Shown: piece after piece, positions 1-6,491 of the stretch | How the letters are laid out: every line of letters starts with the position of its first letter | Position numbering within the stretch: position 1 is the stretch's first letter | From: CAYVHB01 sp964450865 | Lineage (GTDB): Bacteria; Bacillota; Clostridia; Saccharofermentanales; UBA5734 | Length of the DNA: 64,000 bases | NCBI GenBank assembly: GCA_964450865.1 | Contig: CAYVHB010000005.1 | Coordinates: 57,901-121,900 of the forward strand | Direction of reading: 5' to 3' | The notes under the pieces: generated by a model | Seen by the model: the letters and a program-made list of their open reading frames with translations, nothing else | Databases searched by the model: none | Told to the model about the DNA's origin: nothing | Made by a program: the position numbers and the translations under genes

Positions 1-500
1 GCCGCCCGCAAAGCCTTTTCACCAAAAGGATCCGTTGTGCCGTCAAGAATCAGGACAGCATCAAAGGCAAAGGCATCCGCCGTACGGATCAGGGTACCCA
101 GGTTGCCGGGATCCTGGATCGATTCAACAATCAGATACAATCCATCCGGACAGGGAGCAGCGGGTACTGCCTGGGTCAGGGGCGATCGGGCCAGCAGGGC
201 AATCCCTTGCGGGGATTCAGTAGCCACCAGATCAGCAAAAAGGCGATCCGGCATCTCGAGGCAAAGAGCGGTCGCCAGCTGTTCCGGCCAGGCCGCGGCC
301 AGCGCGAGCCAGCGCGGCTGCTGGCGGGCAGCCGGAGTCAGCAGGACATGCGTAAGCGGGAAACCGGCACGCAGCAATTCTTCAGCCTGGCGGAAACCTT
401 CAATGAAAACCAGGCCGGCGGCACGGGTTTTTCGCGGCTGACGCAACGCTTTCAGCTGGCGATAGACAGGATTGTCACGGCTTTCAATCGTTCTGAACAT
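1..500 (-). CDS. SpoU/TrmH-family RNA 2'-O-methyltransferase, 3' part missing
   Basis: The first 166 codons are present, beginning at an ATG (498-500) and running off the window at base 1. The N-terminal part resembles the substrate-binding domain of SpoU-family enzymes (residues about 1-100, with ESPQGIALLAR at 95-105). The start of the SAM-binding knotted domain follows, with DPGNLGTLIRTADAF at 130-144, a signature of 23S rRNA/tRNA ribose methyltransferases. The likely role is S-adenosylmethionine-dependent 2'-O-methylation of rRNA or tRNA. It lies downstream of infC-rpmI-rplT, a common position for this family in Firmicutes, but the terminator at 538-568 separates it from rplT. The catalytic C-terminal motifs lie outside the window, so the target RNA cannot be assigned. 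Confidence 0.88.
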   Translation of the reverse strand, partial: MFRTIESRDNPVYRQLKALRQPRKTRAAGLVFIEGFRQAEELLRAGFPLTHVLLTPAARQQPRWLALAAAWPEQLATALCLEMPDRLFADLVATESPQGIALLARSPLTQAVPAAPCPDGLYLIVESIQDPGNLGTLIRTADAFAFDAVLILDGTTDPFGEKALRA

Positions 501-537
501 AAGTAATGCCTGATCCTTTAGCCTTACAGGGATGCCC

Positions 538-568
538 AAAAAATGAAGGACGGGCCATTGCCCGTCCT
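538..568 (-). terminator. intrinsic terminator of infC-rpmI-rplT
   Basis: A 9-bp perfect stem (547-555 with 560-568, loop CATT) is followed on the minus strand by six T (538-543). It lies 57 bp past the rplT stop and directly before the methyltransferase start, so it should end the ribosomal-protein transcript. The methyltransferase then depends on read-through or on a promoter I cannot see. Confidence 0.85.
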
Positions 569-624
569 CATCATGTTTATTCCTGACAGTGCACCTGACA
601 GATATACTTCTTACTTCTTACGGC

Positions 625-978
625 TTACAGCGCAGCCTTGGCCTGGCCGCACAGAGCGGTAAAGCCGGCCGGATCCTTGACCGCGATATCGGCGAGGATC
701 TTGCGGTCGAGCATGATATTGGCCTTGGACAGGCCATTCATGAAACGGCTGTAAGAGAGGCCATTCTGACGGGCGGCAGCGTTGATGCGGGTAATCCAGA
801 GCTTCCTGAATTCACGCTTCTTGGTTTTTCTGTCCCGGTAAGCATAACTGAGTGACTTCATGACCTGCTGGTTGGCGACTTTAAACAGCTTGCTCTTATG
901 GCCAAAATAGCCTTTTGCCAGCTTTAGGATTTTCTTATGACGGGCCCGGGTCCGGATCGATCTCTTTACTCTGGTCAT
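625..978 (-). CDS. rplT: 50S ribosomal protein L20
   Basis: A 117-residue basic protein of the usual L20 length, beginning MTRVKRSIRTRARHKKILK and containing the conserved KSLSYAYRDRKTKKREFRKLW and INAAARQNGLSYSRFM segments. L20 binds 23S rRNA early in 50S assembly. In Bacillus it also represses its own operon by binding the infC leader mRNA. The start is supported by an AGGAGG ten bases upstream. It is the last gene of infC-rpmI-rplT, and the leader upstream of infC (1787-1930) is the expected site for its feedback. Confidence 0.98.
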   Translation of the reverse strand: MTRVKRSIRTRARHKKILKLAKGYFGHKSKLFKVANQQVMKSLSYAYRDRKTKKREFRKLWITRINAAARQNGLSYSRFMNGLSKANIMLDRKILADIAVKDPAGFTALCGQAKAAL

Positions 979-1033
979 ATACTGTGAACCTCCTGATTAA
1001 GCACAGTTAAAGCATGCATGATCTGGCGTATGC

Positions 1034-1231
1034 TTATTTGTAAGGGATCAGCTGACGAACGTTGTGCTGGTTGGAAGCAGCGACAACAACCGACTTGCGC
1101 AGGTTGCGCTTGCGCTTGGTCGTTTTCTTGGTCAGAATGTGCTTCTTGAAGGCCTGGCTGCGCATGATTTTGCCGGTACCAGTGACCCTGAATCTTTTCT
1201 TGGAAGCGCTGTGAGTTTTCTGCTTAGGCAT
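1034..1231 (-). CDS. rpmI: 50S ribosomal protein L35
   Basis: A 65-residue, very basic protein starting MPKQKTHSASKKRFRVTGTGKI, typical of bacterial L35 in length and sequence (HILTKKTTKRKRNLRKS near residues 31-47). It is a structural component of the large ribosomal subunit. A GGGAGG precedes the ATG at good spacing. It sits between infC and rplT in the universally conserved order, with short spacers of 33 and 55 bp, so one transcript is expected. Confidence 0.98.
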   Translation of the reverse strand: MPKQKTHSASKKRFRVTGTGKIMRSQAFKKHILTKKTTKRKRNLRKSVVVAASNQHNVRQLIPYK

Positions 1232-1264
1232 TGGAAAGTCCTCCCTTTCAGTGACAGTCGTTCG

Positions 1265-1786
1265 TTAGTTTTTACGGGGGGCAAGATACATCACCATATT
1301 GCGACCTTCGACCTTGGGATCACGGTCGACCTGGCCTTGTTCAGCACAGGCCTGCGCAAATTGCTTCATGACTTCATAACCCCGGCTGGTGTATGTCATT
1401 TCCCGGCCACGGAACTTCAGGACAACCTTCACACGGTCGCCTTCAGCCAGAAATCGACAGGCATTCTTGGTCTTGAAAGAAAAATCATGCTCCTCGGTCG
1501 TCAGTTTCAGACCGACTTCCTTGACTTCTGTCACCTTCTGATGCTTTTTGGCTTCTCTTTCCTTCTTGGCCTGTTCAAACGTGAATTTGCCATAATCCAT
1601 GATTTTGCAGACCGGATTGTCAGCCTGGGGCGCAATCAGAACCAGGTCGAGCTGCTGATCTTCAGCGCGTTTCCTGGCTTCACTGATCGGGACAACCCCG
1701 ATCATGCTGCCGTCGCTCTCAATCAGGCGGACTCTGGGGAATCTGATTTCTTCGTTAATCATGAGACCACTACTTTGCTTGCCGAT
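1265..1786 (-). CDS. infC: translation initiation factor IF-3, probable AUC start
   Basis: IF-3 binds the 30S subunit and proofreads initiator tRNA and start codon. The N-domain motif INEEIRFPRVRLI, the linker rich in Lys and Glu (KKEREAKKHQKVTEVKE) and the C-domain (FLAEGDRVKVVLKFRGREM) are all present. I place the start at ATC (1784-1786), because a strong SD (GGGAGGT, 1795-1801) sits 8 bases upstream and the resulting protein has a normal-length N-terminus before INEEIR. The frame also has ATG at 1805-1807, but that abuts the attenuator U-tract and lacks an SD, and ATG at 1760-1762 has only a weak one. AUU/AUC/AUA starts are the rule for infC and underlie its autogenous control. The tool-predicted start may therefore differ (1807 or 1762). 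Confidence 0.95.
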   Translation of the reverse strand: MGKQSSGLMINEEIRFPRVRLIESDGSMIGVVPISEARKRAEDQQLDLVLIAPQADNPVCKIMDYGKFTFEQAKKEREAKKHQKVTEVKEVGLKLTTEEHDFSFKTKNACRFLAEGDRVKVVLKFRGREMTYTSRGYEVMKQFAQACAEQGQVDRDPKVEGRNMVMYLAPRKN

Positions 1787-1930
1787 GTGGATACACCTCC
1801 CGTGCATAAAAAAATGGAGTGGATGAATATTACATCCGCTCCAACATCAAAAGGCCGGTGGCCCGTTATGACGATTGATGAACCTCTTCGCCAAGCTTGA
1901 GGTGAGAAGCGGATGCTTCTGCTTGCTACC
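1787..1930 (-). promoter_or_regulatory. infC leader, probable L20-type autoregulatory attenuator
   Basis: The roughly 140-nt leader between the promoter and infC carries a small GAAGC/GCTTC hairpin near its 5' end and an intrinsic terminator at its 3' end, immediately before the SD. This layout matches the L20-controlled leader of Bacillus infC-rpmI-rplT, where L20 binding favours termination. The family assignment is by position and architecture; I did not derive the full pseudoknot. Confidence 0.65.
1808..1842 (-). terminator. attenuator hairpin before infC
   Basis: A ten-pair stem with one C-A mismatch (1833-1842 with 1816-1825, 7-nt loop) is followed on the minus strand by seven T (1808-1814). 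It ends six bases before the infC SD, so it is a leader terminator and not a gene-end terminator. Confidence 0.85.
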
Positions 1931-1936
1931 GGTAGA

Positions 1937-1965
1937 ATTATACGAATCCTGGCATCACTTGTCAA
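1937..1965 (-). promoter_or_regulatory. consensus vegetative promoter of infC operon
   Basis: On the minus strand TTGACA (1960-1965) and TATAAT (1937-1942) are both perfect consensus, with a 17-bp spacer. It drives infC-rpmI-rplT. It is one of the strongest-looking promoters in the window, as expected for a translation operon. Confidence 0.9.
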
Positions 1966-2199
1966 GAAAATAATTCTCAGTCAGACTGAGGGGCCATAAA
2001 TCGGGGCGAAGGCACCAGGGCAGTCATCAGCGGGGATGCCACCAGGCGCGTTCCGCGGCCCGGCCAGTGCCAGCTGCACCGGGCGAGGTTCTGTCCAGGC
2101 AACCGGGCACCCCGCTGACGACCGCCTTTCTGTCGCGTCGGGCCCGGGGCACGCCGCCAGCGGCCGCCAATCTGTCCCACCAGACCCGGGGCCAAAGGG

Positions 2200-2229
2200 T
2201 TGCCGGAATGGACCCCGATGGTTTATGAT
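2200..2229 (+). promoter_or_regulatory. possible promoter of the aminotransferase
   Basis: TTGCCG (2200-2205), an 18-bp spacer and TATGAT (2224-2229) lie about 50 bp before the aminotransferase ATG. The match is moderate. The rest of the 312-bp interval 1966-2277 between the divergent infC and aminotransferase genes is GC-rich; I see no gene there, since its short open frames have neither SD nor recognisable sequence. Confidence 0.4.
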
Positions 2230-2277
2230 TGACAAAAGCACAGAATAAACTGCACCGGCAAAGGAGTCGATGTCGTC

Positions 2278-3468
2278 ATGATTTCACAAAAAATCGCCAG
2301 CCAGATGGCTAACGGATCCTGGATTCGCAAAATGTTCGAAGAAGGCGCGCGCCTGAAGGCCGCATACGGCGCTGACCAGGTCTATGACTTCAGTCTGGGC
2401 AACCCGGACCTGGAACCGCCGGAGACGGTTTTGCAGGCCATTCGAGACCTGGCCGCCGACCCGCGCCCCGGCCTGCACGCTTATATGGCCAATGTCGGAT
2501 ATCTCGAAACCCGGGCGGCCATTGCCGCCCAGCTTAGCGAGCGCAGCGGCCTGGCAATCGGACCGGAAGCGATCTGCATGACGGTCGGAGCAGCCGGCGC
2601 CCTGAATGTAGCCCTGAAAGCGCTGCTCGACCCCGGCGACGAGGTCATCATTTTCGCCCCATATTTCGTCGAATACGTGGCCTATATTGACAATCACGGC
2701 GGAAAAGCAGTTGTCGTAGCCAGCGATCCCGAAACGCTGCTGCCGGACATGGCTGCGCTGGCCCGGGCAATCACCCCGCAGACCAAGGCCTTGCTGATCA
2801 ATTCGCCGAACAATCCTTCCGGCGCCGTCTATCCGCGCGATGTCCTGCTGGCCATCAACGATATTGTGCAGACAGTCCGCCGGCAAAGCGGACAGACGAT
2901 CTATGTTTTATCGGATGAGCCCTATGCTGACCTGGCCTATGACCACCAGGAGGTTCCCAATAGCCTGGCCTGCATCGAGCAGCTGATTTTGTGCTACAGC
3001 TGGAGCAAATCCCTGTCCCTGCCCGGCGAACGCATCGGCTACCTTTGTATCAGTCCACGGTGTGACAATTTCAACGATCTGGCGAATGCGGCAGCATATT
3101 GTAACCGGACACTGGGCTTTGTCAATGCCCCGGCGTTCTTTCAGCGGATCATCCCGGCGGCCCTGGATGCCCGCGTTGATGTGAGCCGATACGAGTCCCG
3201 CCGCGACCGCATCATGGCAATTCTTGCCAGCGCCGGATTTACGGTCCGCAAACCCGGTGGCGGCCTGTATTGCTTCCCGCATAGTCCGATTGCCGACGAT
3301 GCGGCTTTTGCCCAGGCTTGTGCCCGACACAATGTGCTGATCGTGCCCGGTCGCGGTTTCGGCTACCCCGGTTTCTTCCGGCTCTGCTTCGCAGTCAGTG
3401 AGGCAACCATCGAAAATTCAGCCGCGGCCTGGCAGGCCATCGGTCGCGAATTTGGCCTGATCCAATAA
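2278..3468 (+). CDS. class I/II PLP-dependent aminotransferase
   Basis: A 396-residue fold-type I aminotransferase. The PLP lysine lies in SWSKSLSLPGERIGY (K244). Other family marks are LINSPNNPSG (173-182), the aspartate/tyrosine pair in LSDEPYADLAY (211-221) and a C-terminal arginine region FFRLCFAVSE for substrate carboxylate binding. It should transfer an amino group between an amino acid (aspartate/alanine/aromatic type) and a 2-oxo acid in the cytosol; the exact substrate cannot be read. An AAGGAG lies 11 bases before the ATG, slightly long. It is a single plus-strand gene between two minus-strand operons, with its own terminator candidate. Confidence 0.93.
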   Translation: MISQKIASQMANGSWIRKMFEEGARLKAAYGADQVYDFSLGNPDLEPPETVLQAIRDLAADPRPGLHAYMANVGYLETRAAIAAQLSERSGLAIGPEAICMTVGAAGALNVALKALLDPGDEVIIFAPYFVEYVAYIDNHGGKAVVVASDPETLLPDMAALARAITPQTKALLINSPNNPSGAVYPRDVLLAINDIVQTVRRQSGQTIYVLSDEPYADLAYDHQEVPNSLACIEQLILCYSWSKSLSLPGERIGYLCISPRCDNFNDLANAAAYCNRTLGFVNAPAFFQRIIPAALDARVDVSRYESRRDRIMAILASAGFTVRKPGGGLYCFPHSPIADDAAFAQACARHNVLIVPGRGFGYPGFFRLCFAVSEATIENSAAAWQAIGREFGLIQ

Positions 3469-3500
3469 CCAGAAGCTGTATCAGACCGGGTCTGCAGTCT

Positions 3501-3534
3501 ACGCCGGCGCACTTGATGGGCCGGCGTTTCTGTT
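3501..3534 (+). terminator. probable terminator of the aminotransferase
   Basis: ACGCCGGC (3501-3508) pairs with GCCGGCGT (3520-3527) around an 11-nt loop and is followed by TTCTGTT. The T-tract is imperfect. The right arm lies in the repeat described at 3513-3615. Confidence 0.5.
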
Positions 3535-3615
3535 GACCTCACGCTGCTGCGCCCATCAATGGGCCGGCGCTTCTGTTGGCCTCATCCTGCAGTCTGCCCA
3601 TCAATGGGCCGGCGT
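3513..3615. repeat. degenerate tandem copies of the thiN 3' end
   Basis: Two copies of a 43-45 bp unit (3513-3555 and 3556-3600) precede a third partial copy starting at 3601. Each begins T(C/T)(A/G)ATGGGCCGGCG, and the third contains the thiN stop codon and last residues. Copies 1 and 2 share TTCTGTTG(A/G)CCTCA. GCCCATCAATGGGC palindromes form at the unit junctions (3551-3564 and 3596-3609). Confidence 0.8.
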
Positions 3616-4461
3616 CAGGATGACCATCAGGGTACCGCTGGTGATTTCGACAGTCAGTGCCGGCAGTTGCTGATCCCGTGCGAGTTCATTGCTGACACCG
3701 CGCGTCGTACCAAAAGCCAGCGTCGCATGATCCAGGGGGTATTGCAGCCCACTATAAGTCAATCCGGTCACCTCAGCTGTGACTGGAATAGCGGAAAATG
3801 CCCAGCTGTGCGGTTTGCTTGCAAATGGACCAGCCCGGCTTGCCTGATATTTCCCATTATCCAGTAAGGCATCACCAGACTGGCGTCCGGTCTCATGATC
3901 CGGTTCCGGGCTGCTGTTGCCATCTTTTCCGCTGGCTCCACCCGGCCAGGGAAATTCTGCGGAAGGAATAGCCAGGCGATCCGGCCCATGCAGCACAGCC
4001 AGGTGGCTGAGTCCATCGGTCAGGACGACCCGGCAGCCGCTGGCTGCCAGACGGGCGGCCAGCAGCTGGTTGGCCAGAACGTGGTCCGGCCGGCTGCCAA
4101 ACGCCGCCAGGACAACCAGTTCAAAAGCAGCCGGGTTATTTGTCCCTGTCTGCTCGCGGGCCAAATCGGCGGCCAGCTCGATGGCAATGGTTATAGCCAG
4201 TTCGGAATCAGTCATATCCTTGGCCGGCGGGAACTGGCGCACGGGAATACCGGCTGCGGCCAGCCAGGCATGTTCCTCGGGACCAATCGAATCAAGGTCG
4301 CCAACCAGCAGGTCCGGCAGGATATTCAACCGGAACAAGTGGCGGGCGCCCCCGTCAGCACAGACCAGCAAAGCGCGGCCAGCCAGCCAGGGCAGCAGTC
4401 CTTCATCACGGAGTACCTGGCCGCTCAGAATAACACAAACACGTTGTCTGGAGACTGTCAC
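3601..4461 (-). CDS. thiN: thiamine pyrophosphokinase
   Basis: Catalyses ATP-dependent conversion of thiamine to thiamine diphosphate. The family motifs are clear: ADGGARHL, GDLDSI, KDMTDSELAI and GSRPDHVLANQLLA in the catalytic domain, and GLTYSGLQYPLD plus GTTRGVSNEL in the thiamine-binding domain. A Gly/Ser/Asp/Pro-rich insertion of about 45 residues separates the two domains, making the protein longer than the usual 210-225 residues. The frame extends to a TTG at 4479; I prefer GTG 4459-4461 because AGGT lies 7 bases upstream. It lies 45 bp below rpe and completes the prkC-rsgA-rpe-thiN order common in Firmicutes. Confidence 0.93.
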   Translation of the reverse strand: MTVSRQRVCVILSGQVLRDEGLLPWLAGRALLVCADGGARHLFRLNILPDLLVGDLDSIGPEEHAWLAAAGIPVRQFPPAKDMTDSELAITIAIELAADLAREQTGTNNPAAFELVVLAAFGSRPDHVLANQLLAARLAASGCRVVLTDGLSHLAVLHGPDRLAIPSAEFPWPGGASGKDGNSSPEPDHETGRQSGDALLDNGKYQASRAGPFASKPHSWAFSAIPVTAEVTGLTYSGLQYPLDHATLAFGTTRGVSNELARDQQLPALTVEITSGTLMVILTPAH

Positions 4462-4506
4462 TTCATTTACCTGCAACAAGGCCCAATCAAGTACCCGGAC
4501 ACCGGG

Positions 4507-5190
4507 TCAGCGGGTGACAATCAGGCGCAGTTCCTGCAGGGCGGCTGCCGGATCTGGCGCACAATAACAGGCGCTGCCGACCACAATCATATCTGCACCG
4601 GCTTCATAGGCTTCACGAATATTCTGGCTGCCCAGGCCGCCGTCGATCTGGATATGGACGGGCCGGCCCAGGGCATCGATCTGGCTGCGCAGCCGGCGGA
4701 TTTTATCGGTCATGGTTGGAATATAACGCTGGCCGCCGAAACCGGGATTGACCGTCATCAGCAGAACCATGTCAACGAAGGGCAGGATTTCCTCGATCAG
4801 GGACAGCGGGGTCCCAGGATTGATGGCGACCCCGGGCGTACAGCCGGCAGCCCGGATCTGCTGCACGAGGCGATGCATATGGGTGCAGGCTTCAGCATGG
4901 AAAACCAGCGTATCGGCGCCGGCCTGGGCAAACGATTCGACCAGGTCGCCGGGATTGGTAACCATCAGGTGAACATCCAGCGGCAAGGAAGTCCGCTTGC
5001 GGATTGCCGCAACTACGGGAGGGCCGAGGGTCAGGTTAGGGACAAAATGGCCGTCCATGACATCGACATGGATGATATCAGCTGTATCAGCGACCAATTC
5101 AACGGCATCACCAAGGGCAGCGAAATCTGCAGACAGGATTGAGGGGCAAAGCAACAGGCGTCCAGCGGTCTGTTCATAACCATCGAGCAT
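4507..5190 (-). CDS. rpe: ribulose-phosphate 3-epimerase
   Basis: A 227-residue TIM barrel that interconverts ribulose 5-phosphate and xylulose 5-phosphate in the pentose phosphate pathway. Visible motifs are CPSILSADFA at the N-terminus, IIHVDVMDGHFVPNLTLGP with metal/catalytic Asp, VHLMV, TVNPGFGGQ and IQIDGGLG with the second catalytic Asp, and the phosphate-binding VVGSACY. The start is ATG 5188-5190, with GGAGG seven bases upstream; a further in-frame extension to 5223 has no SD. It lies 254 bp downstream of rsgA, a spacer in which I recognise no gene. Confidence 0.97.
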   Translation of the reverse strand: MLDGYEQTAGRLLLCPSILSADFAALGDAVELVADTADIIHVDVMDGHFVPNLTLGPPVVAAIRKRTSLPLDVHLMVTNPGDLVESFAQAGADTLVFHAEACTHMHRLVQQIRAAGCTPGVAINPGTPLSLIEEILPFVDMVLLMTVNPGFGGQRYIPTMTDKIRRLRSQIDALGRPVHIQIDGGLGSQNIREAYEAGADMIVVGSACYCAPDPAAALQELRLIVTR

Positions 5191-5444
5191 AGGGTACCTC
5201 CAAAATATTTCGAATGATCGCATCGATGCGATTCACCAGGTCTCTGCAGCGCGTCCATGCCCGAACCCATCCGCAGAACACGTCCCTGAATCAAAAATAT
5301 CATGCCGGCCATGATGCGTGCAAGGATCGTTTCCGGATCATGTTTATTGACGGAAATGATTTGATAAATAACTGTTCCGGACGGGCCAGCCAGGCACCTT
5401 CACGGCTGCGCCAGAGCTGTCGCTTCCAGGCAGAAAGGGTCACC

Positions 5445-6491
5445 TCAGCGCCGGGGGCGCCGGCTGCCGGCGTATGGATCAATGCTGTCCAGCTGAGTGC
5501 GGAAGAAACGATATCTTTCCAGTCGCCCGGGGTCGATACCCGCCGCTGGTACCGCACAGCCCAGGTCTCCAAGATGGCGGCAACCGGTGAAACGACACTG
5601 GCCGGATACAGCTTTGATTTCCGGGTAGCCTGTTTCCAGGTCCGTGCTGGCAATGCCCAGTTCATTCATTTCAAGCGAGGAGAAACCGGGTGTATCAGCC
5701 AGATAGCCACCGGCAAATGGAAACAGCTCGACATGACGCGTCGTATGGCGGCCGCGGCCGATCCGCTCGCTGATTTCACCGGTTGCCATGCGCGTCACGC
5801 CAAACAGCTGATTGAGCAGCGTGGACTTGCCAACACCGGACTGGCCAGCCAGGGAAACGACCCGTCCGGCCAGCAACTGACGCAGCAGGTCATGACTGGC
5901 CGTGTCGTGCGGATTGGTGTAAACGACTGTACAGCCGGCGGCCCGATAACACTGGCCAATTGGCCGGGCATCGGCCTGGACCAGATCGGTCTTGGTCACG
6001 CAGATCAGCGGCTCGATATCATTGACGAGGCAGACAGTCAGCAATTTGTCAGCCAGATAATAATCGGGTGCCGGCTCTTCTGCAGACAGGGTAATAATCA
6101 GCATGTCCAGATTGGCGATTGCCGGGCGCAGCAGGAGGTTATGACGGGGCAGGATGGCAGTCATGCGCCAGGGTACATCAAGATCACCACTGGGGGCACA
6201 GGTGGCAAAATCACCCGGGGTCGGGACACGGCCGTCCTTGCGGAAAATGCCCCGGGCACTGGCCAGGCCAATCTGGTTATCGGCCAGATGCAGCCAGTAT
6301 TGACCGCCAACGCCCTTGAGGATACGGGCTACTGCCGTGCCATCTGCATCGGCCGCCGACACCGTGTTCCTGTCACCGGCAGCACGGACATCGTCACTGC
6401 GGTCTGTGCTTCTGGCGGTATTATTACAGCCCGGGCTTTCGGTGCCGGACCCATTCCCATGATTGGCCGATCGACTGCCAAATCGACGCAT
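5445..6491 (-). CDS. rsgA: ribosome small subunit-dependent GTPase A
   Basis: A circularly permuted GTPase that tests late 30S assembly and releases RbfA. G4 (CVTKTDLV) precedes G1 (AGQSGVGKST) and G3 (DTPGFSS), the permuted order that defines the family. The C-terminal zinc knuckle is CRFTGCRHLGDLGC. An OB domain starts at ARILKGVGGQYWL (about residue 55). The ATG overlaps the prkC stop (TGATG), suggesting coupling, but this adds about 43 low-complexity residues. A GTG at 6360-6362 with AGGA five bases upstream would give a normal-sized protein of about 305 residues and may be the true start. Confidence 0.95.
   Translation of the reverse strand: MRRFGSRSANHGNGSGTESPGCNNTARSTDRSDDVRAAGDRNTVSAADADGTAVARILKGVGGQYWLHLADNQIGLASARGIFRKDGRVPTPGDFATCAPSGDLDVPWRMTAILPRHNLLLRPAIANLDMLIITLSAEEPAPDYYLADKLLTVCLVNDIEPLICVTKTDLVQADARPIGQCYRAAGCTVVYTNPHDTASHDLLRQLLAGRVVSLAGQSGVGKSTLLNQLFGVTRMATGEISERIGRGRHTTRHVELFPFAGGYLADTPGFSSLEMNELGIASTDLETGYPEIKAVSGQCRFTGCRHLGDLGCAVPAAGIDPGRLERYRFFRTQLDSIDPYAGSRRPRR

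Noticed and set aside
1977..2248. Small open frames in the infC-aminotransferase gap.
   Set aside because: No SD, no homology by eye, and skewed composition typical of chance frames in GC-rich DNA.
5191..5444. Possible small gene between rsgA and rpe (for example a GTG start beside the rsgA stop giving 47 residues, or a frame reading MAGMIFLIQGR).
   Set aside because: No SD of quality, no recognisable sequence, and two frames are equally open; not enough to call a gene.
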